From positions 1 to 5,486 of the forward strand of contig MIBD01000006.1 of the NCBI GenBank assembly GCA_001829395.1: a stretch of DNA of 5,486 bases, in the 5' to 3' direction. The translations under genes and the position numbers were made by a program. The notes beneath the pieces were generated by a model. That model saw nothing but the letters and a program-made list of their open reading frames with translations, was not told the origin of the DNA and searched no databases. This document shows, one piece after another, positions 1-5,486 of this stretch. Numbering within the stretch: position 1 is the stretch's first letter; each line of letters begins with the position of its first letter. The DNA comes from Spirochaetes bacterium GWF1_49_6. GTDB taxonomy: Bacteria > Spirochaetota > Brevinematia > Brevinematales > GWF1-51-8.

Positions 1-1059
1 AAGGGTTACGCGTGGATACCTTATAAGTTTTTCCCGCAGGTTACCGGCGCCGTGATGGTGATGGAGGATATCCAGGAGAATTCACCCAGCGATGATAAAA
101 TAGTCACCGATGACGACGACGATGATGATGTGGTTGATGATGATGACGATGATGACGATACCGACGTCGTGGTTTCCGGAAAAGTTCCGGGGATGCCGAA
201 AAGTTTCGATGTCAGTAAAGGAAAGTTTTCCGATCACATCGAAGTTAAATGGAAAGCTGATTCGTCGGCGGAAAAGAACCTTGTCCTGAAGTGGGATGTC
301 GATGATGAGGAATGGAAAGTTCTCGCCACCATTTCAGACCAGAAATTCAGCGATACCGATATCCAGAAGGGTAAGTATTATTATTATTCCGTGATATCGC
401 AGAATAAAAAGGGCTATAGCGCCCCGACCACTCCTATACAGGGATATACTCTTTCGCTGTTCAGCCGTAATGAAGTGGACTCCGCTTATGCCCAGATCTC
501 CGCGTCTCAGGGCGCCTACGATAAGTACATTATGATAAAATTCGGGAAGATTCCCGAGGAAGAGGGATATATCGTATTCAGGAAGAGCCAGAAGGACCCC
601 GACTGGAAACTGATTATGACCGTGAATGAGGCGATGAAGAAACAGCTGAAAAAGTTCGGTTCATCGAAGGATACCGGGGAAATCTTCATCGATCAGGATG
701 TCGAAACGGGGATAGTCTATGAATACATGGTAATTCCCGATGTGCCTAAAGGCGCGGATACTCCGAGTCCTATTGTAAAGGGATGGGTCAAGGGGAATAT
801 TTATAAAAATCTTCCGTCCGCCCCAACAGGTATTAAGGTTTCAATCGATAAAAATGTCGCTTCGATCCAGTGGCAGGCGTCCAAGGATACGGTCGGATAC
901 TATGTTTACCGATGGGACGACGCGGTGAAGAATTTTGTCAAAGTTGGGTATGTCGAGGATATTAAGTATAAAGACGACACGATTGAGTCCGGAAAAAAGT
1001 ACCAGTATGCGGTGAAATCGTTTAACTGGGCCGGCGAGTCAAAGGATTTTCTGAAATAG
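1..1059 (+). CDS. Partial: Asp-rich linker plus three fibronectin type III-like domains protein (5' end outside window)
   Basis: Frame 1 is open from base 1 to the TAG at 1057-1059, giving 352 visible residues. The first in-frame start-like codons (GTG 52, ATG 55) have no Shine-Dalgarno site, and the 17 codons before them read as ordinary protein, so the true start is probably left of the window. Visible order: a short segment; an acidic low-complexity stretch at about residues 37-55 (seven Asp, two Val, eight Asp, Thr, Asp); then three beta-sandwich-like modules at about 62-151, 158-265 and 271-350. Each module ends in an aromatic G-x-x-Y-x-Y-x-V type strand (KGKYYYYSV, TGIVYEYMV, SGKKYQYAV), typical of the F strand of fibronectin type III folds. 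The third module opens with the classic P-S-A-P-T-G start. Such modules usually mediate surface or extracellular binding; export is inferred because the N-terminus is not visible. No catalytic motif is seen. It is probably co-transcribed with the next gene, 32 bases downstream. Confidence 0.82.
   Translation, partial: KGYAWIPYKFFPQVTGAVMVMEDIQENSPSDDKIVTDDDDDDDVVDDDDDDDDTDVVVSGKVPGMPKSFDVSKGKFSDHIEVKWKADSSAEKNLVLKWDVDDEEWKVLATISDQKFSDTDIQKGKYYYYSVISQNKKGYSAPTTPIQGYTLSLFSRNEVDSAYAQISASQGAYDKYIMIKFGKIPEEEGYIVFRKSQKDPDWKLIMTVNEAMKKQLKKFGSSKDTGEIFIDQDVETGIVYEYMVIPDVPKGADTPSPIVKGWVKGNIYKNLPSAPTGIKVSIDKNVASIQWQASKDTVGYYVYRWDDAVKNFVKVGYVEDIKYKDDTIESGKKYQYAVKSFNWAGESKDFLK
109..165 (+). repeat. GAY trinucleotide tract encoding poly-aspartate
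   Basis: Sixteen GAT/GAC codons occur here, interrupted only by GTG GTT (130-135) and ACC (160-162). Runs are seven codons at 109-129, eight at 136-159 and one at 163-165. The mixture of GAT and GAC breaks perfect DNA identity, so it is an imperfect microsatellite. Length changes by whole units would keep the frame and alter only the linker length. The encoded segment separates the truncated N-terminal part from the fibronectin-like modules. Confidence 0.85.
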
Positions 1060-1078
1060 TATCTGGGGAAATAGTACT

Positions 1079-1084
1079 AGGAGG
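1079..1084 (+). promoter_or_regulatory. Shine-Dalgarno site of the 30-residue-repeat protein gene
   Basis: A perfect AGGAGG lies seven bases before the ATG at 1092, the strongest ribosome binding site in the window. It settles the start of this gene. The 32-base gap after the preceding stop holds no visible promoter or terminator, which supports co-transcription with the gene before it. Confidence 0.85.
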
Positions 1085-1091
1085 ATTTTGA

Positions 1092-1901
1092 ATGAGATTT
1101 TTACTGACTGCGATGATGTTGAGCGTAATGTTTTCAAGCGGGATAAGCGCGGCGAATAAAAAGCCGGATAACTCAGTCGTATTCCTGGAAAAAGATACCG
1201 AGATACAGGGTATTCCGTTAAAGGCCAAGGAAATGGTAGTCTATTATGAGTCGGGAAAGCTCCAGGTAGGGGTTTTATCGAAAGATTTTATGCTATGCGG
1301 AGTAATATTTCCATCGGGCGGGACGCTGATATTCTATGAATCGGGAAAAATAAAGGAAGGAACGCTCAAGAACGATGCTGTCATACAGGCTGTCCCGTTT
1401 AAAAGCGGTAAGCCGATCCTGTTCTATGAGAACGGGTATATCGAAAGGGGCGTCTTGGCTGAGGAATCGATAGTTCAGGGAATAAAGATCGAAAAAAATA
1501 CTCTTCTTAATTTCTATTCCAATGGGAATGTAATGGGTGTAAAACCGATGGAGGATGTAAGTATTCAAGGAGGTATGTGGAAAACCGGAAAGATAATCGC
1601 GTTCTACGAGAACGGGAATATTCAACGGGGGACATTGGGAGCTGATTCTACAGTTCAGGGTATCCTATTTAAAGAGAAAACCACGCTGGAATTCTTTAAT
1701 AACGGGAAAGTCAAAACAGGGATTCCCGCCTCCGATACCGAGATTAGCGGGTTAGTTTTTAAAATGGGAAAACCCCTCAAATTTTTCGATAACGGACATC
1801 TCGAATCAGGGACACTCGCTAAAGAGTGTGAGATTCAATCGAAGAAGATCAAGGCCGGAAAAACGGTAACCTTCAAAGAAGACGGGACATTTAAAAAGTA
1901 G
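1092..1901 (+). CDS. Exported MORN-variant-like repeat protein (eight 30-residue units)
   Basis: 269 residues. The N-terminus has Arg2, a hydrophobic stretch (about residues 3-14) and a small-residue region, giving a likely signal peptide cut after Ala20 or Ala21. There is no lipobox cysteine, so a soluble periplasmic or secreted product is inferred. The rest, from about residue 31 to 265, is a tandem array with an exact 30-residue period. An aromatic-aromatic-x-x-Gly motif (YYESG, FYESG, FYENG, FYSNG, FFNNG, FFDNG and a final FKEDG) starts at residues 51, 81, 111, 141, 171, 201, 231 and 261. A Gln-Gly-like pair falls at 39-40, 69-70, 99-100, 129-130, 159-160, 189-190, 219-220 and 249-250. 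The F-Y-x-N-G-x-[IL]-x-x-G-T-L pattern resembles the MORN_2 type of bacterial repeat (often named after the YwqK family), whose function is mostly unknown. No enzyme motif is seen. A structural or binding role is the most that can be said. The unit at 141-170 departs from the G-T-L step. Confidence 0.88.
   Translation: MRFLLTAMMLSVMFSSGISAANKKPDNSVVFLEKDTEIQGIPLKAKEMVVYYESGKLQVGVLSKDFMLCGVIFPSGGTLIFYESGKIKEGTLKNDAVIQAVPFKSGKPILFYENGYIERGVLAEESIVQGIKIEKNTLLNFYSNGNVMGVKPMEDVSIQGGMWKTGKIIAFYENGNIQRGTLGADSTVQGILFKEKTTLEFFNNGKVKTGIPASDTEISGLVFKMGKPLKFFDNGHLESGTLAKECEIQSKKIKAGKTVTFKEDGTFKK
1182..1886 (+). repeat. Coding tandem repeat, 90-base period, eight units
   Basis: This DNA encodes the 30-residue units of the exported repeat protein. 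The period is 90 bases with no insertion or deletion across the array. Units have diverged at DNA level but keep short near-identical cores: for example 1422-1436 and 1602-1616 differ at a single base out of 15 (TTCTA[T/C]GAGAACGGG). It probably arose by ancient internal duplication and then drifted under constraint on length. Confidence 0.8.
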
Positions 1902-1914
1902 CATTTGTAATACT

Positions 1915-1943
1915 TTGACATTTCTCAATTAGTAATATACAAT
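1915..1943 (+). promoter_or_regulatory. Sigma-70-type promoter of the HD-GYP gene
   Basis: A perfect -35 box TTGACA (1915-1920) is followed, after exactly 17 bases, by TACAAT (1938-1943), one base from the -10 consensus TATAAT. There is no extended -10 TG. The spacer is AT-rich. Transcription would start at about 1950-1951, leaving an untranslated leader of about 19 bases before the ATG at 1969. The promoter lies in the 67-base gap after the repeat-protein gene, so the HD-GYP gene need not depend on the upstream operon. Sequence prediction only. Confidence 0.78.
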
Positions 1944-1945
1944 TG
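1926..1945 (+). promoter_or_regulatory. Inverted repeat CAATT-N10-AATTG inside the promoter, possible operator
   Basis: CAATT at 1926-1930 and AATTG at 1941-1945 form a 5-base inverted repeat with a 10-base spacer. It spans the promoter spacer and overlaps the -10 box. The right arm is also part of the 8-base palindrome ACAATTGT (1939-1946). The position would suit a repressor, but the arms are short and AT-rich, and chance is a real possibility. Confidence 0.25.
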
Positions 1946-1957
1946 TGCTGAAATACC

Positions 1958-1963
1958 GGGGGG
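1958..1963 (+). promoter_or_regulatory. Shine-Dalgarno site that fixes the HD-GYP start at 1969
   Basis: Six G residues, followed by TG, align with the AGGAGGTG ideal through two G-U wobble pairs. They end five bases before the ATG at 1969. The in-frame GTG at 1945 has no such site and lies upstream of the predicted transcription start, so 1969 is the better start. Confidence 0.75.
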
Positions 1964-1968
1964 TGTTT

Positions 1969-3138
1969 ATGCCGTGGGATGATATTAGAATCGAGGTTTC
2001 TACCCATTTTCTCGCGCCGGGAATGGTATTAAAGGGCGACGGGTTTGACGAAAAGGGTACTAAAGTTATCGAAAAAGACGTCGCGCTGAATGAAAACCAG
2101 ATCAAGCAAATTCTCGCCTGCGGTGTAAAGACTATCACCTATACCCGTAAACGACTCAAACTGAAAAAAGAGAATTCCACCTCATCTATCGCGGACGAAC
2201 ATATCGATAAAGCCATGGCGGTTCTCGACGATATCGAAGGGGCGATCAGGGGTCAAAAGAATGAAATTCCCGCCAAAGAAGTAAAAGAAGTAGTCGATAC
2301 CTTTATCGAAGATATTCGGAGTAATAACGATACCTGTCTCAATCTGCTCGATCTGGCGGATTATGACGACTATACCTATACCCATTCCATCAACGTCGCC
2401 ACTATTTCGCTCGCATGCGGATTGGCGATGAATTTGGACGAATTGAAGATACGTATATTGGGAACCGCGGCTATCCTGCACGATATCGGCAAGACCTTAG
2501 TACCGATAGAGATTCTCAACAAGCCGGATAAACTCACTCCCGCCGAATGGGCGATTATGAAAAAACACCCGTTATTCGCGTATAACATCCTGAAAGCCGA
2601 GAGTCAGTTCAGTAAGGATGTCATCAACGGGGTATTATTGCATCACGAGGATTATACCGGCGGCGGTTATCCGTTGGGTATCCGTTGGGATAAATCGAAC
2701 ATTTTCGCGCAGATCATTTCCATTGCCGATGTGTTCGACGCGATTACCAGTAAACGTACCTATAAAACCGCTCAGCCTTTTTCTAATGCTTTCGGTTTTA
2801 TTATGGAGAAATCGGGGACGAAATTCAACCCGGAAATCGCGCAGGTATTCCTGAAAGAAATGATTAAGAAGATTAACGGCGAACCCCTCTATCCGGTCAA
2901 TTCCTATGTTCTGCTGAACACCGGGGAGGTCGGCTATGTCGTAGACCACCGGTTAAACCCGTTTTCTCTCCGGCCTATTATCAATATTTTCTATAATCCC
3001 GCGAAAGAACCGAAGCTATTAAAGTACAAACTCCAGATCGACTTAGAGAAGGATAACGGGCGGACGGTTATCCGCAGGATTATGGAGGACGCGACGGTAC
3101 AGAAGTTCAATCAGGTTTTAAATCTTGAGGGTATGTAG
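1969..3138 (+). CDS. HD-GYP domain protein, probable cyclic di-GMP phosphodiesterase
   Basis: 389 residues from ATG 1969. Residues about 5-60 resemble the DUF3391-type N-terminal module often found before HD-GYP domains (L-x-P-G-M-V-L at 15-21). A mostly helical linker covers about 75-130. The HD-GYP domain runs from about 131 to 300: first His H139 in THSINVA, HDIGK at 171-175, H200 in KKHP, HHE at 225-227, GYP at 233-235, D254 in ADVFDAITSKRTY, and a conserved SGTKFNPEI segment at 282-290. All expected metal-binding positions (H139, H171, D172, H200, H225, H226, D254) are present, so activity is expected: hydrolysis of c-di-GMP to pGpG or GMP in the cytoplasm. The usual D-G-x-G-Y-P reads T-G-G-G-Y-P, with Thr230 in place of Asp. 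The tail (about 305-389) is the small beta-rich extension common in these proteins. No receiver, PAS or membrane segment is seen, so the input signal is unknown. It has its own promoter and converges on the U32 gene. Confidence 0.93.
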   Translation: MPWDDIRIEVSTHFLAPGMVLKGDGFDEKGTKVIEKDVALNENQIKQILACGVKTITYTRKRLKLKKENSTSSIADEHIDKAMAVLDDIEGAIRGQKNEIPAKEVKEVVDTFIEDIRSNNDTCLNLLDLADYDDYTYTHSINVATISLACGLAMNLDELKIRILGTAAILHDIGKTLVPIEILNKPDKLTPAEWAIMKKHPLFAYNILKAESQFSKDVINGVLLHHEDYTGGGYPLGIRWDKSNIFAQIISIADVFDAITSKRTYKTAQPFSNAFGFIMEKSGTKFNPEIAQVFLKEMIKKINGEPLYPVNSYVLLNTGEVGYVVDHRLNPFSLRPIINIFYNPAKEPKLLKYKLQIDLEKDNGRTVIRRIMEDATVQKFNQVLNLEGM

Positions 3139-3150
3139 GATTAAATGGAT

Positions 3151-4992
3151 TTACTTTTCCAGTACGATATTCATCCGGCATTTCGCGCAGTCGAACTCCA
3201 ATCTGAATTTCCGCTTCCCGTCATCTAGATATAACGGTTCCTTGATATCGCCGGTATTCAGTAAGACGGTTTCCGGTTTTATCGGGTGTTTCCCGCATAG
3301 TCCCAGTTCGTACTTCAGGCAGTAACGCGTCGTCATCACAGTTTCGCCCTTCAAATCCAACCCCGATTCGGCGGCCGGCCGCAGAATTTTCACCCCGTGG
3401 CGTTCGTAAAACCGGTTCGCGAGACGGTTCAGGACATTCCCCGTAAAATCGAGTTCCGTCTCGGGATAGGGGATATTGTTCTTCACTATCGCTATTTCCT
3501 TGCGGGGGAACGCGTTATCGCGGTTCTTTTCCAGCACGGATACCAGATTCCTCCTCGCGTCGTTGAGCACGCTGACGGGGAAGAAGTAGGATTGCGATAA
3601 GTCGGCGCGGAAATCCCGGACATGGAAAATTTCATCGCCGAATTTCAGGAGCTGCTTTTTAATCGTCTCCGCCGCCTTTTCAGGATTTTGCGCGGGGATT
3701 TTTTCACCCGTCAGCGCGAACTCCGCGGTAATCCCGTCCTCGTCCGCCGCCAGCAGGATAAACCCGTCGGGGCGCTCCTCGAACGCCAGATCGATATCGA
3801 TCTTCCGCTCGATCTTTTTACGCTTCAGCTCTTTGATAAAATCGTGGTCGCTGTTCCGGTAGACGGTCAGCCCTATTTTTATATAGCGGTTGTCGTGAGG
3901 AAAAACCCTGTTCCCCTCGGAGAAAAGGATATTCGTCCCGGCGAGGATATTGTTATCGTCGATATAGCAGATACCGTCGCCGTTATTCAGCTCCTTGCCG
4001 CCTTCGATAATAAACCAATCCCGCCCCTTGGTGATAACCTTACTGAGCGGTTCGCCGATCGACTTCTGGGTATGTACTGACACGATCCCCGGTCTCCTGC
4101 CGTCGAGGAAATACGCGGAGAACCCGCGGTTGAAGCTCTTTTGCGGGTCGGGGGTGAACTCCACAGTCGAATGTCCGCTCGACGACTTTCGGTAATCGGC
4201 GCCCTCGATCAGGCTATCCAGCCGCTGACGATAATAGCTCACGACGTTTTTTACATAGTTCTCGTCTTTCAGCCGCCCTTCGATTTTAAACGATGTCACC
4301 CCGGCGTCCATCAGTTCGCGGAGATGTTCCGACAGGTTGAGGTCTTTCAGCGAAAGCAGGTACTTATCCTTGATGAGTGTTTTCTTATCACGGTCGAGCA
4401 GGGAGTAGGTCATCCGGCAGGGTTGGGCGCATTCCCCGCGGTTTCCGCTGCGCCCGTAGCAGGCGTAACTGATATAGCATTGTCCGCTGTAACTGACGCA
4501 GAGCGCGCCGTGGATAAATGTTTCCAGTTCGATTGCGGTAACTTTCCTGATCGCGGCGATCTCGTCCAGCGTCAGCTCACGCGCGAGGATAGCGCGGGTG
4601 AATCCCGCGTCCTCGAGGAACTTAACCCGTTCCGGCGTATGATTATGCGTCTGCGTGCTCGCGATCAGCGGGATAGGCGGGAGACCCATCTCGATGATAC
4701 CCATATCCTGTACGATCAGCCCGTCGGCGCCCATATCGTATACTTCGCGGATTAACTGTTCCGCATCGGAAAGCTCGTGATCGTAGAGGAGGGTGTTCAG
4801 GGTGATATAGACGCGCGCCCGGTAACGGTGGGCGAAGCTGATCAACTCCTCCAGCTCAGCGGCCGGATTGGACGCGGCGGCGCGTGCGCCGAATTTATCC
4901 GCGCCGATATACACCGCGTCGGCGCCGCATTTTACGGCGGCGATCCCGCAGTCCTTATCGCGCGCGGGGGCGAGTAATTCGATTTCCCTCAT
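3151..4992 (-). CDS. U32 family protein with DUF3656, RlhA-like (annotated as peptidase; probable RNA hydroxylation factor)
   Basis: 613 residues, starting at the ATG whose complement is 4990-4992. The start gives the family's usual opening (ELLAPARD at 4-12, then CGADAVYIGADKFGAR at 22-37). The U32 signature is complete at residues 157-175: E157-x-F159, G162-A-L-C165, G170-x-C172, I174-S175. C165, C172, C188 and C192 are the likely [4Fe-4S] ligands by analogy with related U32 proteins; C178 is extra. SFKIEGRLK at 234-242 is another family hallmark. A DUF3656-type region covers about 378-485, ending in the P-V-S-V-L-N-D-A-R-R motif. The C-terminus has MTTRYCLKYELGLC (553-566) and FDCAKC (600-605), a second four-cysteine set. 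The long form with DUF3656 matches E. coli RlhA, required for 5-hydroxycytidine at 23S rRNA position 2501; the family is historically called collagenase-like peptidase. Residues around the start have only a weak GGGCGA ribosome site, and the preceding gene ends nine bases upstream, which suggests translational coupling. Confidence 0.92.
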   Translation of the reverse strand: MREIELLAPARDKDCGIAAVKCGADAVYIGADKFGARAAASNPAAELEELISFAHRYRARVYITLNTLLYDHELSDAEQLIREVYDMGADGLIVQDMGIIEMGLPPIPLIASTQTHNHTPERVKFLEDAGFTRAILARELTLDEIAAIRKVTAIELETFIHGALCVSYSGQCYISYACYGRSGNRGECAQPCRMTYSLLDRDKKTLIKDKYLLSLKDLNLSEHLRELMDAGVTSFKIEGRLKDENYVKNVVSYYRQRLDSLIEGADYRKSSSGHSTVEFTPDPQKSFNRGFSAYFLDGRRPGIVSVHTQKSIGEPLSKVITKGRDWFIIEGGKELNNGDGICYIDDNNILAGTNILFSEGNRVFPHDNRYIKIGLTVYRNSDHDFIKELKRKKIERKIDIDLAFEERPDGFILLAADEDGITAEFALTGEKIPAQNPEKAAETIKKQLLKFGDEIFHVRDFRADLSQSYFFPVSVLNDARRNLVSVLEKNRDNAFPRKEIAIVKNNIPYPETELDFTGNVLNRLANRFYERHGVKILRPAAESGLDLKGETVMTTRYCLKYELGLCGKHPIKPETVLLNTGDIKEPLYLDDGKRKFRLEFDCAKCRMNIVLEK

Positions 4993-5001
4993 TGTCGCCC
5001 G

Positions 5002-5486
5002 TTACTGCGCGATACCGGATAGCAATGGGATGTCGCCGGCTTCAGTCTCGGCGAGTATCATCGCGGTTGCGATTACGTCAATTTTAAGATTGATATTTTG
5101 AATTCCCAGCCCGGATACTCCTGCCTGTAAAATCATAGCATAGTACCGCGAGTACAGGAGAGCGCGAATGAGAATGGGATTGGATAAAGTCGCGGTATAA
5201 GTTCCTTTAACACTGCCTAATGCGGGTATTACCACATTAGTGAAAATAAACGCGGTCTGGTTCGTATCGTTCACATACGGGTGTGTTCCAGGTGCGTAGA
5301 TTATCGTTTGTCCGGGAGATGCAGTGTAATTCGTACCGACAGCGAGCGATACGGTTACGTTGTTATTCTCAATATTGGAAATCGAATACTCCAGCTTTAG
5401 TTCCTGAATTACCACCATATCGGGAATTTCGGTTTTCATATCGTTGATGACTGTCATTTCAGAGTAATAATTAGTAGATGAAAACA
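5002..5486 (-). CDS. Partial: unrecognised beta-rich protein (5' end outside window)
   Basis: The frame is open from the right edge to the stop TAA (complement of 5002-5004), with 160 complete codons visible. The first ATG, at 5457, has no Shine-Dalgarno site, and the nine codons before it (FSSTNYYSE) continue the frame, so the start probably lies beyond the window. I do not recognise the family. The visible part alternates hydrophobic and polar residues, as in beta-strands (VVIQELKLEYSI, NVTVSLAVG, AFIFTNVVIPALG, GTYTATLS, IQNINLKIDVIATAMILAE), and contains many Asn and Thr. No cysteine, no transmembrane helix of convincing length, and no catalytic motif is seen. A secreted or envelope beta-sandwich is the best inference, and not a firm one. 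It lies nine bases upstream of the U32 gene on the same strand, so the two are probably in one transcript, although a shared function is not shown. Confidence 0.7.
   Translation of the reverse strand, partial: FSSTNYYSEMTVINDMKTEIPDMVVIQELKLEYSISNIENNNVTVSLAVGTNYTASPGQTIIYAPGTHPYVNDTNQTAFIFTNVVIPALGSVKGTYTATLSNPILIRALLYSRYYAMILQAGVSGLGIQNINLKIDVIATAMILAETEAGDIPLLSGIAQ

Noticed and set aside
52..57. GTG 52 or ATG 55 as the real start of the fibronectin-like protein
   Set aside because: The frame is open to base 1 with protein-like codons and there is no Shine-Dalgarno site before either codon; a 5'-truncated gene is more likely.
1092..1901. Calling the repeat protein a toxin-antitoxin antitoxin because MORN variants are often labelled YwqK-family antitoxin
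   Set aside because: It has a signal peptide, so it acts outside the cytoplasm, and there is no small toxin gene next to it; that label is a database name, not evidence.
1945..1968. GTG at 1945 as the HD-GYP start
   Set aside because: It overlaps the end of the -10 region, lies upstream of the predicted transcription start and lacks a ribosome site, whereas ATG 1969 has one at good spacing.
1022..2949. Minus-strand open frames opposite the repeat-protein and HD-GYP genes (for example 1293-1625, 2182-2481, 2635-2949)
   Set aside because: Each is antisense to a well-supported gene and its peptide has no recognisable features; the 1293-1625 frame just mirrors the 90-base repeats.
3119..3153. 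TAAATC...GATTTA inverted repeat as a bidirectional terminator
   Set aside because: The stem is six AT-rich base pairs with a 23-base loop and no T-run, too weak to call a terminator.
3622..4755. Long open frames on the plus strand opposite the U32 gene (3622-4080 and 4141-4755)
   Set aside because: They lie wholly antisense to a confidently identified gene with a complete family signature, have Arg/Val/Asp-rich shadow-like composition, and show no ribosome sites or recognisable domains.
1..5486. tRNA or rRNA genes, CRISPR array, insertion sequence, phage or defence system
   Set aside because: The five genes fill almost the entire window; the gaps are at most 67 bases and hold no such structure. 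No transposase, integrase, nuclease or toxin motif was seen.

Overview
The window looks like a piece of bacterial chromosome with tightly packed genes: five protein-coding genes, no RNA genes, no mobile elements and no CRISPR. The combination seen is a c-di-GMP phosphodiesterase-type HD-GYP protein, a long U32-family protein, and exported repeat or beta-rich proteins, with good Shine-Dalgarno sites and one near-consensus sigma-70-type promoter. This fits a Gram-negative-like, free-living or host-associated bacterium. The 30-residue MORN-like repeats and the HD-GYP type remind me of Spirochaetota, but that is a low-confidence impression, not something the sequence proves.

Layout. (1) Positions 1-1059, plus strand: the 3' part of a gene for a protein with an aspartate-rich linker followed by three fibronectin type III-like modules; its reading frame is already open at base 1. 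(2) 1092-1901, plus: a 269-residue exported protein made almost entirely of eight 30-residue MORN-variant-like units in perfect register; it lies 32 bases after gene 1 and has a strong Shine-Dalgarno site, so the two probably share a transcript. (3) 1915-1943: a TTGACA-N17-TACAAT promoter. It drives an HD-GYP gene that I start at 1969 rather than at the upstream GTG at 1945. (4) 3151-4992, minus: a 613-residue U32/DUF3656 protein that resembles the RlhA type of 23S rRNA hydroxylation factor, convergent with the HD-GYP gene across a 12-base gap. (5) 5002-5486, minus: the 3' part of an unrecognised beta-rich protein, its frame open to the right edge, nine bases upstream of the U32 start and probably co-transcribed with it.

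How they relate. The first two genes look like a pair of exported, repeat-built proteins whose promoter lies left of the window. The HD-GYP gene is a separate transcription unit that would lower c-di-GMP levels. The minus-strand pair joins an unknown protein to an RNA-modification-type enzyme. No obvious multi-gene defence, toxin or mobile system is present. The most distinctive items are the indel-free 30-residue repeat protein, the (GAY)n aspartate tract, the promoter with an inverted repeat inside it, and the unknown gene coupled to the U32 gene.
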